A stretch of DNA of 64,000 nt. It comes from Thermopolyspora flexuosa. Its GTDB lineage: Bacteria > Actinomycetota > Actinomycetes > Streptosporangiales > Streptosporangiaceae. The notes under the pieces were generated by a model, which searched no databases, was not told where the DNA came from, and saw only the letters and a program-made list of their open reading frames with translations. Below, piece after piece: positions 8,682 through 17,454 of this stretch. The stretch spans positions 1,984,001 to 2,048,000 of the forward strand of contig NZ_VFPQ01000001.1 of the NCBI RefSeq assembly GCF_006716785.1, given 5' to 3'. Position 1 is the stretch's first letter; the number at the start of each line of letters is the position of its first letter. The position numbers and the translations under genes were made by a program.

Positions 8682-8916
8682 TTACGGTCACCGTCCGTGT
8701 AAGGGGGAGGGGCGTTCTTCGGACCGTTTTCGCCGGACGACCGGGTGAGTCCTTCGTACGCGGCACAACGTGATCTGACCCGTACCGTAGGAGGGCGGGG
8801 ATCCCGTGCCAAGAGCCCTGGTGCCGTACGGCCGGCGGAGGCCGCCCACCGTCCGGACCCCTGGCGCGGAGAGGCCGCACGCCCGGAGGGGAGCGGCCTA
8901 GAGAGCCCTGCGCCGG

Positions 8917-10077
8917 TCAGGGGAGCGGGTGGCCGCGGTCGGTGAGGGCCTGCACGATGAGGCCGAGGGTGGCCCAGTCGACGAGGCGTTCCGTGCGGAT
9001 CCGGCGGAAGGTGGCGATCTCCGGCCAGGTGCGCTCGGATTCGGCCGCCACCCCTTGGGGAACGTCGGCCAGGCCCCGGATCACCTCGAGCTCCTCCGGG
9101 GTGATCTCCGCCGAGAACAGGTGGGCGTGGTGGGCGGACATCGGCGCGGTGAGCTGGCGGCTGCCGTGGGCGCGGAAGCGGCCGGGATCGAGGTGGAGGC
9201 CGGTCTCCTCCCGCACCTCGCAGGCGACCAGTGACCGCGGGTCCGTCGTCCGCATGCTGGAGCCGCCCGGGAGCTCGTGGACGAACCCGTCGGGAGTGGA
9301 GGCCGCGGTGCGGAACTCCCGGACGAGCACGATCTCGGTGTCGTCGATGGTGGCGCCGGGGACGTACAGCACGGCCGTGGCGATGTCGGGCCGGGAGATG
9401 ACGACCTCGTTGTCCTTCACCCGGTCCTCGGCGGTGACGTGCACGACGGCGTGCAGCGCCCAGTAGAAGACCAGGCGGCGGTCGGCGCCGATCCGCAGGC
9501 TCCAGACCGGTCGCGCGGCCAGCAGGGTGTTGCCCGCCGCCCGCTGCGCGCCGTACCAGCGCTGGAAGCTGTCGGTGCGCCAGATCGGCAGCGGCACCTG
9601 GCGCTGCACCCCGGTGCGCTCCGCCCCGGTGCCCAGGTGGGCGAGCGCCGCCGTCACGGCGTCCGCGACCTCGGGGCCGCCGGGCTCGGGCCGTTCCCCG
9701 GCCGCGGGCCGCGCGGGCACCCTGAGGACGATCCGGCCCGAGTCATGGCCCGCGCCCCATCCGGCGACGCCGGCCGGGCACCCGCCGCCGGGGGACCGGC
9801 AGATCACCACGTCGGAGTGGGCGAGCGCGGTGCCCCTCCAGTCGCTCGCCCACCCCTCGGCGTGCTCCGGCGCCGCGGAAGGGAAACCGCGCCGGCCGCC
9901 GGCGAACACCACCAGCCGCCCCGGTCCCGCCCACCGGTCGCGCAGCAGCCTGATCGCCTCCTCCTGCCAGGGCGGCGCGTCGGCGGAGGGGTCCGGGTGC
10001 TCGGTGAGCAGGACGGCGGCGGCCCAGCTCTCGGGGGGCTTTTCCGTCTCGTGAACGACCAGTACGTCACCCCGCAT
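8917..10077 (-). CDS. Nudix hydrolase with N-terminal nucleoside 2-deoxyribosyltransferase-like domain
   Basis: A 386-residue two-domain protein. Residues 1-~145 resemble the nucleoside 2-deoxyribosyltransferase-like fold (WQEEAIRLLRDRW, RLVVFAGGRRG, GTALAHSDVVICRSP), a base- or nucleotide-processing Rossmann-like domain. Residues ~160-386 are a Nudix domain with strands leading to HELPGG and the helix ACEVREETGL (residues 286-294). The Nudix box is unusual: an insertion separates GG from the helix, and the usual Arg of REUxEExGU is Cys, while the metal-binding EE pair is kept. The substrate is unknown (NDP-sugar, ADP-ribose or nucleotide). The GTG/ATG choice at 10077 is fair. It lies between a small membrane protein and the TIR-like gene on the same strand, with 98 bp and 235 bp gaps. 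Confidence 0.72.
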   Translation of the reverse strand: MRGDVLVVHETEKPPESWAAAVLLTEHPDPSADAPPWQEEAIRLLRDRWAGPGRLVVFAGGRRGFPSAAPEHAEGWASDWRGTALAHSDVVICRSPGGGCPAGVAGWGAGHDSGRIVLRVPARPAAGERPEPGGPEVADAVTAALAHLGTGAERTGVQRQVPLPIWRTDSFQRWYGAQRAAGNTLLAARPVWSLRIGADRRLVFYWALHAVVHVTAEDRVKDNEVVISRPDIATAVLYVPGATIDDTEIVLVREFRTAASTPDGFVHELPGGSSMRTTDPRSLVACEVREETGLHLDPGRFRAHGSRQLTAPMSAHHAHLFSAEITPEELEVIRGLADVPQGVAAESERTWPEIATFRRIRTERLVDWATLGLIVQALTDRGHPLP

Positions 10078-10175
10078 GTCCGCAACCCCTTCCCGGTGAC
10101 GATCTCGTGCTCCTCCGATCTAGTGCAAGAGCCGCCGAATCACCAGGGAAGTGGCCCGGATATCGCAGGGGGACA

Positions 10176-10742
10176 TCAGTCGCCGGGGTCCGCGGCCAGG
10201 GTCTGGAGGGCGGCCAGGGCCGTCTCGACCCGCCCTCGGGCGTCCTCCAACGCCTTCCGCTTCACCTCGGCGCCGGGCTCGTGCAGTCTCGCCTCCGCCG
10301 CCTCGACCAGCAGGGCCTCCGCCGCCTCGGCCAGGTCCGCCATGGCGGTCGCCAGTTGCCCGGCGGTGTGGCGCCCGCCCGGCGTGGCCGCCCTCGCCGC
10401 CAGGTTCGTCGCTTCCTCGCCCGTCTTGCGGGCCCGTTCGATGACGCCCGTCAGCCATTGGCGGCGGACCGCGCCGGCCTCCCCCGGCTCGCACGCCTCG
10501 ATCGCGTCCCAGGCCAGCGCGCCGAGGGCGCTGTGACCGGCGATGCACAGGCTCTGCCCCCGGTCGCGCCATGCGCTCTCCTCGCCCCGGTCGTGCGCGG
10601 GCCGCGAGGCGGAGGACGGCGGAGCGGACTCACCTCGGTGATTTATGAGTCTGCGAATGCAGACATAGCCGCAGACGGTGAAGGCGGCGGCAGCGCCAAT
10701 GACCGCTAGCAGTTCCACGACCACTCTCCTGAACACCGCCAT
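10176..10742 (-). CDS. Small membrane-anchored helical protein, unknown function
   Basis: I do not recognise a family. From Met at 10742 the protein is about 188 residues. It has one N-terminal transmembrane segment (VVVELLAVIGAAAAFTVCGY), a short Arg-rich flank, then an Ala/Glu-rich cytoplasmic part that should be almost all alpha-helical (for example AMADLAEAAEALLVEAAEAR), possibly coiled-coil. The frame is open 19 codons further upstream (to 10799), but the chosen start sits just before the membrane helix. It follows the dynamin-like GTPase gene by about 110 bp on the same strand and precedes the Nudix gene, so it may be the membrane anchor or partner of the GTPase. That role is inference from position. 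Confidence 0.6.
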   Translation of the reverse strand: MAVFRRVVVELLAVIGAAAAFTVCGYVCIRRLINHRGESAPPSSASRPAHDRGEESAWRDRGQSLCIAGHSALGALAWDAIEACEPGEAGAVRRQWLTGVIERARKTGEEATNLAARAATPGGRHTAGQLATAMADLAEAAEALLVEAAEARLHEPGAEVKRKALEDARGRVETALAALQTLAADPGD

Positions 10743-10850
10743 CGTGGTCGGCTTGGAGAACTCCCGACGCTCCTCAGCGCGTTCCACGCTCGGCCCCATC
10801 TCTCAGGCGGGCGGCCCTCAGCGGCCCGCCGTACCAATACCTGCCCGCGG

Positions 10851-12941
10851 TCACCTGGCCTCCTCGAACGCGCTCCACAGCGTGGTCAGCCGCGTCGAGT
10901 CCTCGAGCAGGACCGCCTTCTTCGCGCGGACCTCCTCGAGTCCGGCTTCCACGGTGCGCACCGTGTTGTCATACAGGGACCTCACCCGGTTGGTCTGGTC
11001 GTGCAGGAAGCCCAGCAGGGCGTCCTGCCGGTTCTTGACGACCCGCTCCGCGTTGGCGGCATAGCGCTCCGCGAGGGTTGCCACGTTGCCGGTTCCGTCG
11101 GTCAACGCCGCGGCCACCGCTCGGCACGCGTACTTTTCCAGCAGCTCGTCCAATGCGTTCCGCACCTCGGCGTCCGTGCCGACCAGGACCGAAGCCAGCT
11201 GCTGCAGACCGGCGGTGATCTCCTGCTGGAGCTCCCACACCGCCTTGAGAAGGTCCGAAGCGTCGGAGGAACCGCCGGGATCGGCGAGCCGGAGGAAGAT
11301 CTCCTGGATCCGCTCGGTCACGTTCCTCATGATCAGGGTGGTGACACCGACGGGCTGGATCTCCAGGGGAATGCCGGTGAAGTCCTTGAGCAGGTCCTGG
11401 ATGGCGCCGCGCAGGTCGGCGACGGGCGGACGGGCGTTGGGGTCCGACAGCACCTCCTGCCACATCCGCGCGATCTCCCGCTCGAACTCGTAAAGGGCGG
11501 GCTCGGCCAGGTCATAGGTGTCCTGGAGCGCCTGCCAGATGGGCCGGGACGCCCCGTCGTTCCCGTCACCGCGGGAGGCGAGCTCCTCGGTGAACCTGAG
11601 CAATTCCTTCTGGAACCGATTCAGCAGCTCTGCGGCGATCAGCTTGATCCTGGCACGGACCCGGTGTGGCCCGAGGCGCATGAAACGGTTTCCGTCGGGA
11701 CGAGGACGGTCGGCCCGCCCTACCCTTGCCCAAGCCGGCAGCCGATCGAGGTAGTTCGTGAAGCGGATCTCCGCGGCGTGGCGAACCGACTGCCGGCATG
11801 CCCGCAGAATTCCCGCTTCCTCGCAGGTCCGGCGGATTTCGGACGCGATCCGCTCCAGCTTGTCGATGGAGCCGTCGATGGTCTGTCGATGCGCCAGCAG
11901 CTTCTCGGCGTCGGCGTCCAACAGCCGGTACTGGTCTTTGATCGTCCGCTGGAGATCGGCCAGCTGCCGGAGCAGGACACGCCGGGGCCGGTCCAGCTTC
12001 TCCGCGATCAGATCACCGTCGGCCATGGCCGCGAGGTCTCGTTCGAGCCGGGCGAACTCCTTCACCCCGGTATCGGGCGCGCTGCGGCCGAGCTTGCGCT
12101 GGAGGGTGTTGAACGAGTCGATGAAATAGACCCGGTCGCGCAGCGGCTCTTTGATCTCGGACGGCAGGTCCAGAGAGTCGAGGAACCTGGCCCAGCGCTT
12201 GGGGAATTCGGCGATGAGTTCCGTCTGCTGCTCCGGGCGGAGCGTGTCCAGCTTGTTGACCGCGATGAACACCGACTGGTGCTCCAGATCGAGCAACGCG
12301 GTCTCCAGCCGATCGCTCTCCACCTTGCCCAGCGCGGCGTCGGCGAGCAGGACGGCTATCAGCGCGTCGCAGCTCCGCATGGCGTCGTCGGCTATCGCCT
12401 CATGGCTGGAGAAGCCGGAGTTGTGTCCCGGCACGTCCACGAAGACGAGACCCGACCGGAGGAGGGGGCGATCCAGTTCGATGATCGCCTTCAGGTAGTC
12501 GATGGCGGGGTCGACGGGCTTTCCCGCCTCCTCCGCCGCCTTCAGCTTCTTGTTGCGCTCGTTGAACTCCTCCTGGCTGACCTCCTCAACGCCGTTCTCG
12601 GTCAGCAGGGTGATCCGGTCCGACGGTCCGTAGCGGATCTCCGCGAGCCGTGCCGTGAGGGGGAGCACGCCCGTGAGGAGCATTTCGGCGCCGATCATGG
12701 CGTTGATCAGGGTGCTCTTGCCGGTGCTGAAGTTACCGATGACACCGATGCGGAAGGCGTGGTCCTGCAGCGCCCGGGTCGCCTTGTCGAGTGCCGTGAA
12801 GTCGGCCTTGGCTTCCACCCGCTCGGCGATTTCCTTCGCCTCCGCCACGGCCTTCTCGATCTCCTCGCGGGCCTGTTGCCATGCACTCCAGTCGCCCGCC
12901 GAGATCCGATCGGTTCGGACATCGAAGCCCGATCCGGTCAT
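10851..12941 (-). CDS. Bacterial dynamin-like GTPase
   Basis: A 696-residue large GTPase of the dynamin superfamily. All four G motifs are present: P-loop GNFSTGKST (69-77), the G2 threonine in LPLTA (~96), G3 DVPGHN (169-174) and G4 NKLD (229-232). The rest is a long helical stalk with heptad-like stretches. There is no obvious transmembrane helix, so membrane contact may be through an amphipathic region or the neighbouring membrane protein. Such proteins remodel or repair membranes, and some (LeoA- and DynA-like) are linked to vesicle release or phage tolerance. The ATG at 12941 follows a very strong GGAGGGGGG site. It is divergent from an XRE-family regulator, with repeat operators in the 210-bp gap, so regulation by that protein is likely. 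Confidence 0.87.
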   Translation of the reverse strand: MTGSGFDVRTDRISAGDWSAWQQAREEIEKAVAEAKEIAERVEAKADFTALDKATRALQDHAFRIGVIGNFSTGKSTLINAMIGAEMLLTGVLPLTARLAEIRYGPSDRITLLTENGVEEVSQEEFNERNKKLKAAEEAGKPVDPAIDYLKAIIELDRPLLRSGLVFVDVPGHNSGFSSHEAIADDAMRSCDALIAVLLADAALGKVESDRLETALLDLEHQSVFIAVNKLDTLRPEQQTELIAEFPKRWARFLDSLDLPSEIKEPLRDRVYFIDSFNTLQRKLGRSAPDTGVKEFARLERDLAAMADGDLIAEKLDRPRRVLLRQLADLQRTIKDQYRLLDADAEKLLAHRQTIDGSIDKLERIASEIRRTCEEAGILRACRQSVRHAAEIRFTNYLDRLPAWARVGRADRPRPDGNRFMRLGPHRVRARIKLIAAELLNRFQKELLRFTEELASRGDGNDGASRPIWQALQDTYDLAEPALYEFEREIARMWQEVLSDPNARPPVADLRGAIQDLLKDFTGIPLEIQPVGVTTLIMRNVTERIQEIFLRLADPGGSSDASDLLKAVWELQQEITAGLQQLASVLVGTDAEVRNALDELLEKYACRAVAAALTDGTGNVATLAERYAANAERVVKNRQDALLGFLHDQTNRVRSLYDNTVRTVEAGLEEVRAKKAVLLEDSTRLTTLWSAFEEAR

Positions 12942-12970
12942 CCCCCCTCCAATCGATGCACCACATTTCT

Positions 12971-13015
12971 GTGAAAACGGTCAAACATCAGAAATCCGTG
13001 AAAACGGTCTGATGT
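12971..13015. promoter_or_regulatory. Candidate operator: direct and inverted repeats between dynamin-like and XRE genes
   Basis: GTGAAAACGGTC occurs twice (12971-12982 and 12998-13009), spaced 27 bp start to start. An overlapping inverted pair ACATCAGA (12985-12992) / TCTGATGT (13008-13015) is centred near 13000. It lies between divergent starts at 12941 and 13152, where the XRE-family protein probably binds. A TAGTAT at 13063-13068 could be the -10 of the forward gene. Confidence 0.6.
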
Positions 13016-13151
13016 GCACATGTGTCCTCTCTGTTCAATTCACGAAGATCTCGGGAAATCCTCTAGTATCAGAAGGGGTTGCCTGTTGCCTTGGAGATCG
13101 GCAACGGTCAACGCCCGCAGGCGCGGTGGGTCGCACGGCGGGGAGGACCGC

Positions 13152-14369
13152 GTGGCGGACAACGAGTTCGGGCGGGAGCTGCGGCGACTCCGGGTGGCGA
13201 AGAAGATGTCGCTGGCCGACCTGTCCGCCCGCATCAACTTCGACAAGGGGTACATCAGCAAGATCGAGAATGGCCGCCCGCCCACGCTGAATTTCGCCGA
13301 GCGCTGCGACGTCGTGCTGGGGGCGAACGGCAGGCTCATCGACCTGGCACAGGCTCGGCTCCGTCCGAGCCGCGGCCGCCGGTCGGCGGACAAAGGGCCC
13401 GGTGCGGGCATCCCGGCGGCCCTGGACGACGCCCTCGCCTCGAACGCCGCGGTACTCGCCGCGGACGGCGACGTCTACCAGGCCTCCCGCACGGTCGCGA
13501 AAGCCCTGCGCCGACTGGGCCAGGTGTTTCCTCCCACGCAGGTGTTATGGCAGGCGGCCGCCCACGCCGAGGCGCTGAAGCGGCTGGCCGTACCGGACGA
13601 TCCGGCCGGGGCGCGCGTCCTCCTGCTGGCCGCCTGGTGCGCCGAGTACGCCGGGTGGATGGCGCAGGAGGCCGGTCACCCCGACGAGGCCCAGCGCTGG
13701 ATCGCGGAGGCCGCCGCGCTCGCGTCCCAGGCCGGGGACCGGGACATCCCCGCCCACACCTTCGTCCGCCGCGCCGAGCTGGCGCTCTACCGGAACGACG
13801 CGCAGCAGGTCGTCGAGCTCGCCAGGCAGGCCCAGGCGAAGCCGGGCACCTCCCCCCGGATCCGGGCCCTGGCCGCGCAGCGGGAGGCCCAGGGGCACGC
13901 CCTGCTCGGTGATCGGTATGCCTGCGAACACGCCCTCGACCGCGCGGAGGCGCTACTGGCGGACCCCGGTTCCGCCAACGGCCGCCCCGGCGAGCTGGTG
14001 GTCGGTTCGTCCACCGTCCGCGACCTCGGAGCCGCCATCGCCGGCTGGTGCTATCACGACCTCGGCCTTCCGGGGCGGTCGGTGGACCTGCTCGAGCAGG
14101 TGGTGGAGGGCATCCCGGAGTGGGCCAAGCGGGCGCGCGGCCGCTTCGCCGCCCGGCTCGCCCTGGCCCACCTGCGCGCCGGAAACCTCGACCAGGCCTG
14201 TCTCGTCGGCTACGACGTCCTCCATCTCCTCCGGTTCACCCACTCCGCGACCACCTTCGGCGAGGTGCGGAAGCTGGCGCGCGCACTGGAGAAGACCGGC
14301 CACCGCCCGGCGCGGACGTTGCACAAGGAGCTGTCCGCCGCGTTGCGCCACGCCCCCACACCCCACTAG
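13152..14369 (+). CDS. XRE-family transcriptional regulator with C-terminal helical (TPR-like) region
   Basis: A 405-residue regulator. GTG at 13152 follows GGGAGG with a good spacing. Residues ~2-60 are a Cro/C1-type helix-turn-helix (FGRELRRLRVAKKMSLADLS, then FDKGYISKIENGR). The remaining ~300 residues are repeating helical hairpins (for example GHPDEAQRWIAEAAALASQAG and GLPGRSVDLLEQVVEGIPEWA), the TPR-like sensor arrangement common in actinobacterial XRE regulators. It is divergent from the dynamin-like gene and is likely to regulate that block and itself through the repeats at 12971-13015. A reverse-strand TPR gene is convergent with it downstream. The ligand or peptide sensed is unknown. 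Confidence 0.82.
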   Translation: MADNEFGRELRRLRVAKKMSLADLSARINFDKGYISKIENGRPPTLNFAERCDVVLGANGRLIDLAQARLRPSRGRRSADKGPGAGIPAALDDALASNAAVLAADGDVYQASRTVAKALRRLGQVFPPTQVLWQAAAHAEALKRLAVPDDPAGARVLLLAAWCAEYAGWMAQEAGHPDEAQRWIAEAAALASQAGDRDIPAHTFVRRAELALYRNDAQQVVELARQAQAKPGTSPRIRALAAQREAQGHALLGDRYACEHALDRAEALLADPGSANGRPGELVVGSSTVRDLGAAIAGWCYHDLGLPGRSVDLLEQVVEGIPEWAKRARGRFAARLALAHLRAGNLDQACLVGYDVLHLLRFTHSATTFGEVRKLARALEKTGHRPARTLHKELSAALRHAPTPH

Positions 14370-14494
14370 CCGCGGTTCCCTTCCGGGCACGGCGAGCCGG
14401 ATCTCCGCCCGGTCCGCGCCGGCCTCCCGGGCCGGTCGTGCCGGGCACGTGCGCCGATGCGCCCCGGTCCGGCCGCACCCGGGCGGGGCGCTCC

Positions 14495-15136
14495 TCACAG
14501 CTCGGCCCGGGCCTGGCGGACCAGGCGCAGGACGCCGCCGGCCTGCGCGGCGGCGGCGATCGAGGCGGCCTCGTCGAGCAGTTTCCGCGCCTCCTCGCGG
14601 TGTCCCTGCTCGGCGGCGAGGTCGGCCAGCGCGGCGAGATTGGCGGCGACGCCGGGGAGGAAGCCGATCTCGCGGCGCAGGCGGGTGGACTCCTCCAGGC
14701 GTTCCCACGCCGACTCCAGGCGATCCGCCTTCAGGTCGGCGAAGCCCAGGTGCCGGAGGGCGTAGGACGCGGTCAGCGGGTCGCCGGCCTGCACGGCCTT
14801 CCGGTGCGACTCCTCGAGCACGGGAACCGCGGCGGCGTCGTCATCCCGTACCACCTGGTGGAAACACCCGATCCAGAACAGCGCCTCGGCCTCACCGCGC
14901 ACGTCGCCCAGCCTCCGGTACATCTCGGCCGCGTGTTCGAACAGGCTCAGCTCGCGGGGGTCCTCGCGCCGGGTGTTGAGGAACCGCGCGTGCAGGAGAC
15001 GCCCCCGGGCGAGCGCGAGATTCGCCTCCACCGCGTCGAGCTCCCGCTCGCCCGCCGCGATGGCGTTGCCGTCACCGCCGAACACCGCCCGCTCATACAG
15101 CCGCCTGGCCCGCTCGATCCGATCGTCCGCCTTCAT
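14495..15136 (-). CDS. TPR-repeat protein
   Basis: A 213-residue cytoplasmic protein built of tetratricopeptide-like helical pairs (for example AAEMYRRLGDVRGEAEALFWIG, ASYALRHLGFADLKADRLESAWE and ALADLAAEQGHREEARKLLDEA). No catalytic domain or signal sequence is visible. Such short TPR proteins act as scaffolds or are detached sensor parts of larger regulators. It is convergent with the XRE/TPR regulator gene, and the two share helical style but not an obvious common sequence. The ATG at 15136 begins directly at the first helix. I cannot infer a pathway. Confidence 0.7.
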   Translation of the reverse strand: MKADDRIERARRLYERAVFGGDGNAIAAGERELDAVEANLALARGRLLHARFLNTRREDPRELSLFEHAAEMYRRLGDVRGEAEALFWIGCFHQVVRDDDAAAVPVLEESHRKAVQAGDPLTASYALRHLGFADLKADRLESAWERLEESTRLRREIGFLPGVAANLAALADLAAEQGHREEARKLLDEAASIAAAAQAGGVLRLVRQARAEL

Positions 15137-15315
15137 CGCGTCCCCTTCCGGCTCACCGTCGACTCATGGAGGTCAACGATCAGGAGCCGGGACGGGTACG
15201 GCCCGTTGCAGACCGGGCCGCCGGGCGTAGGCCCGGCCCGCCGTACGGCGTTGCTCTCGAGGCCCCGGCGCCGCGGCTCCCCACGACCTCGCGATGTCCG
15301 GCCCGGCGCCGGCCC

Positions 15316-16224
15316 TCACCGCTCCCGGCGCCAGCGGGCGGCCTGGGCCTGCAGGATGCGTACGAGGTGGCGGATGGGCTGGGGCAGGTGGCGGGTGCGG
15401 GCGTGCTGGGCGATGAGGAGGACGTCCCCGGCGTCGGCGGCCAGCGGGCGGTGGGTGATGAGGCCGCTGCGCTCGAGCGGGTCGTCGACGACGCTGTAGT
15501 CGGGCAGGAGCGTGACGCCGAGGCCCTCGGCGACCATCACCTTGCCCATCTCGGCCCCGTCCGCGGAGTAGGCGAAGGCCGGTGGCCGCCCGGCGGTCAG
15601 CCGGTGGATGTAGCGGTGCATGAGGTAGCCGGAGCGCATCGCGATGAACGGCTCGTCGAACAGCCGGTCGAGCGGCACCGCGTCGAGCCGGGTGAGCGGG
15701 CTGTCGGTACGGCAGCACACCACGGGCCGCCCGCGCAGCAGTTCGACGGCCGCGATGTCCGGCGGCAGGTCGTCGCCGTCGATGATGTTGACGATGCCGA
15801 GGTCGAGCCCGCCGCCGCGGAGCGCCTCGTGGATGTCGGCCTGCTGGGTGGTGACGAGCTCGACCTGGGTCTGCGGATGGGCGGCGTGGAACTCGCGCAT
15901 GGCCGGGGCGACCAGCGGCACGGTCGCGGCCTGCACGGTGCCGATCCGGATCATGCTGCGCGTCCTGACCTGGGCGTCGGCCGCCGCGCGCAGCCGGTGC
16001 ACCGCGTCCAGCACCTCGGTGATCCACGGCAGCAGCTCGCGCCCGCCCGAGCTGAGCCGGGTGCCCGTGCGGTGCCGTTCGAGCAGCTTGACGCCGAGCT
16101 CGCGTTCCAGGTTGCCGATCGTCTGGCTCAGCGCCGCCTGGGACACGTGCAGCGCCTCACCGGCCCGGCGCATCGAGCCGAGCCGGGTGACGACGGTGAG
16201 GTACTCGAGCTGTTCGATTCGCAT
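15316..16224 (-). CDS. LysR-family transcriptional regulator of the sulfur-scavenging locus
   Basis: A 302-residue LysR-type regulator. The N-terminal winged helix (residues ~1-60: MRIEQLEYLTVVTRLGSMRR, then QAALSQTIGNLERELGVKLLERH) is followed by a two-lobed effector domain (IRIGTVQAATVPLVAPAM, LDLGIVNII, GLGVTLLPDYSVV). It is divergent from sfnG with 95 bp between starts. By analogy to CysB, Cbl and SfnR-controlled genes, it probably activates the sulfone/sulfonate operon when sulfate is scarce and represses itself. The effector is unknown. The assignment as pathway regulator is from position, while the family assignment is clear from sequence. Confidence 0.87.
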   Translation of the reverse strand: MRIEQLEYLTVVTRLGSMRRAGEALHVSQAALSQTIGNLERELGVKLLERHRTGTRLSSGGRELLPWITEVLDAVHRLRAAADAQVRTRSMIRIGTVQAATVPLVAPAMREFHAAHPQTQVELVTTQQADIHEALRGGGLDLGIVNIIDGDDLPPDIAAVELLRGRPVVCCRTDSPLTRLDAVPLDRLFDEPFIAMRSGYLMHRYIHRLTAGRPPAFAYSADGAEMGKVMVAEGLGVTLLPDYSVVDDPLERSGLITHRPLAADAGDVLLIAQHARTRHLPQPIRHLVRILQAQAARWRRER

Positions 16225-16283
16225 GGTGCCGTCCTCGGCTCAGGCTGACAGGTTCTCCTTATCGCCCTATCGCGAATGCGTCA

Positions 16284-16312
16284 TTGACCGGGGGTCGAAC
16301 GCACTGCAATAT
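16284..16312 (+). promoter_or_regulatory. Promoter of sfnG giving a leaderless transcript
   Basis: TTGACC (16284-16289) and CAATAT (16307-16312) are separated by 17 bp. Seven bases later comes the A of the sfnG ATG at 16320, so the mRNA would start at the start codon. No Shine-Dalgarno sequence precedes the ATG. The -35 overlaps a small GACC-GGG-GGTC dyad that a regulator could use. Confidence 0.6.
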
Positions 16313-16319
16313 CCTAACT

Positions 16320-17453
16320 ATGTCAGTAGGAAATGCAGGTAATTCTGAGCCGGTCAAGTTCGCGTACTGGGTGCCCAACGTCAGCGGCGGCCTCGTGGTC
16401 AGCACGATCGAGCAGCGCACCGACTGGAGCTACGACTACAACGCCAAGCTCGCCGTACTCGCCGAGAACAACGGCTTCGAGTACGCGCTCACCCAGGTCC
16501 GGTACGTCGCCTCGTACGGCGCGGCCTACCAGCACGAGTCCACCAGCTTCAGCCTGGCGTTGCTGCTCGCCACCCAGCGGCTGAAGGTGATCGCCGCGAT
16601 CCACCCCGGGCTGTGGCACCCGGGCGTGCTCGCCAAGTGGCTGGCCACCGCCGACCACCTGTCCGGCGGGCGGGCCGCGGTGAACATCGTGAGCGGCTGG
16701 TTCAAGGACGAGTTCACCAAGCTCGGCGAACCCTGGCTGGAGCACGACGAGCGCTACCGGCGCAGCGAGGAGTTCATCCGGGTGCTGCGCGAGATCTGGA
16801 CCAGCGACCACGCCGAGTTCAACGGCGACTTCTACCGCCTGCACGACTTCGACCTGCGGCCGAAGCCCGTCCGGCTGCCCGGCCGCCCGCACCCGGAGAT
16901 CTTCCAGGGCGGCAACTCCACCGTCGCCCGCAAGATGGCCGGCCGGGTGTCGGACTGGTACTTCAGCAACGGCCGCGACTTCGACGGCGTGGCCGAGCAG
17001 ATCGCCGACATCCGCGCCGAGGCGGACCGCCACGGGCGGCGGGTCAAGTTCGGCCTCAACGGCTTCATGATCGCCCGGGACACCGAGGCCGAGGCACGCG
17101 AGACGCTGCGCGAGATCATCGCCAAGGCCGACCGCAGGGCGGTCGAGGACTTCGGCGCCGCCGTACGGCAGGCCGGCCAGTCGACCTCCGACAAGAAGGG
17201 CATGTGGGAGGACTCGACCTTCGAGGACCTCGTCCAGTACAACGACGGCTTCCGCACCAGGCTGATCGGCACCCCCGAGCAGATCGCCGAGCGCATCGTC
17301 GCCTACAAGCGCCTCGGCGTGGACCTCTTCCTGCTCGGCTTCCTCCACTACCACGAGGAGGTGGAGTACTTCGGCAAGCGGGTGCTGCCGCTGGTGCGCG
17401 AGCTGGAGGCCGAGGCGGCCGAACGCGAGGAACCGGTGCCGTCCGGCGCCTGA
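16320..17453 (+). CDS. sfnG: FMNH2-dependent dimethylsulfone monooxygenase
   Basis: A 377-residue bacterial-luciferase-like flavin monooxygenase that oxidises dimethylsulfone to methanesulfinate and formaldehyde, a step in using dimethylsulfide-derived sulfur. The SfnG signature is clear: VKFAYWVPNVSGGLVVSTIE at the N-terminus, NGFEYALTQVRYVASYGA, AIHPGLWHPGVLAKW, VNIVSGWFKDEFTKLGEPWLEHDERY, FQGGNSTVARKMA, and a C-terminal LFLLGFLHYHEEVEYFG. The start is set at ATG 16320 because it is seven bases after a good -10 and similarity starts soon after. The upstream in-frame Met at 16284 overlaps the -35. It is first in a five-gene sulfur operon divergent from a LysR gene. It needs reduced FMN, supplied by the flavin reductase at the end of the operon. 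Confidence 0.92.
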   Translation: MSVGNAGNSEPVKFAYWVPNVSGGLVVSTIEQRTDWSYDYNAKLAVLAENNGFEYALTQVRYVASYGAAYQHESTSFSLALLLATQRLKVIAAIHPGLWHPGVLAKWLATADHLSGGRAAVNIVSGWFKDEFTKLGEPWLEHDERYRRSEEFIRVLREIWTSDHAEFNGDFYRLHDFDLRPKPVRLPGRPHPEIFQGGNSTVARKMAGRVSDWYFSNGRDFDGVAEQIADIRAEADRHGRRVKFGLNGFMIARDTEAEARETLREIIAKADRRAVEDFGAAVRQAGQSTSDKKGMWEDSTFEDLVQYNDGFRTRLIGTPEQIAERIVAYKRLGVDLFLLGFLHYHEEVEYFGKRVLPLVRELEAEAAEREEPVPSGA

Positions 17454-17454
17454 C

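Noticed and set aside
12971-13015. CRISPR-like repeats
   Set aside because: Only two short copies, in a divergent promoter. No array, no cas genes in the window.
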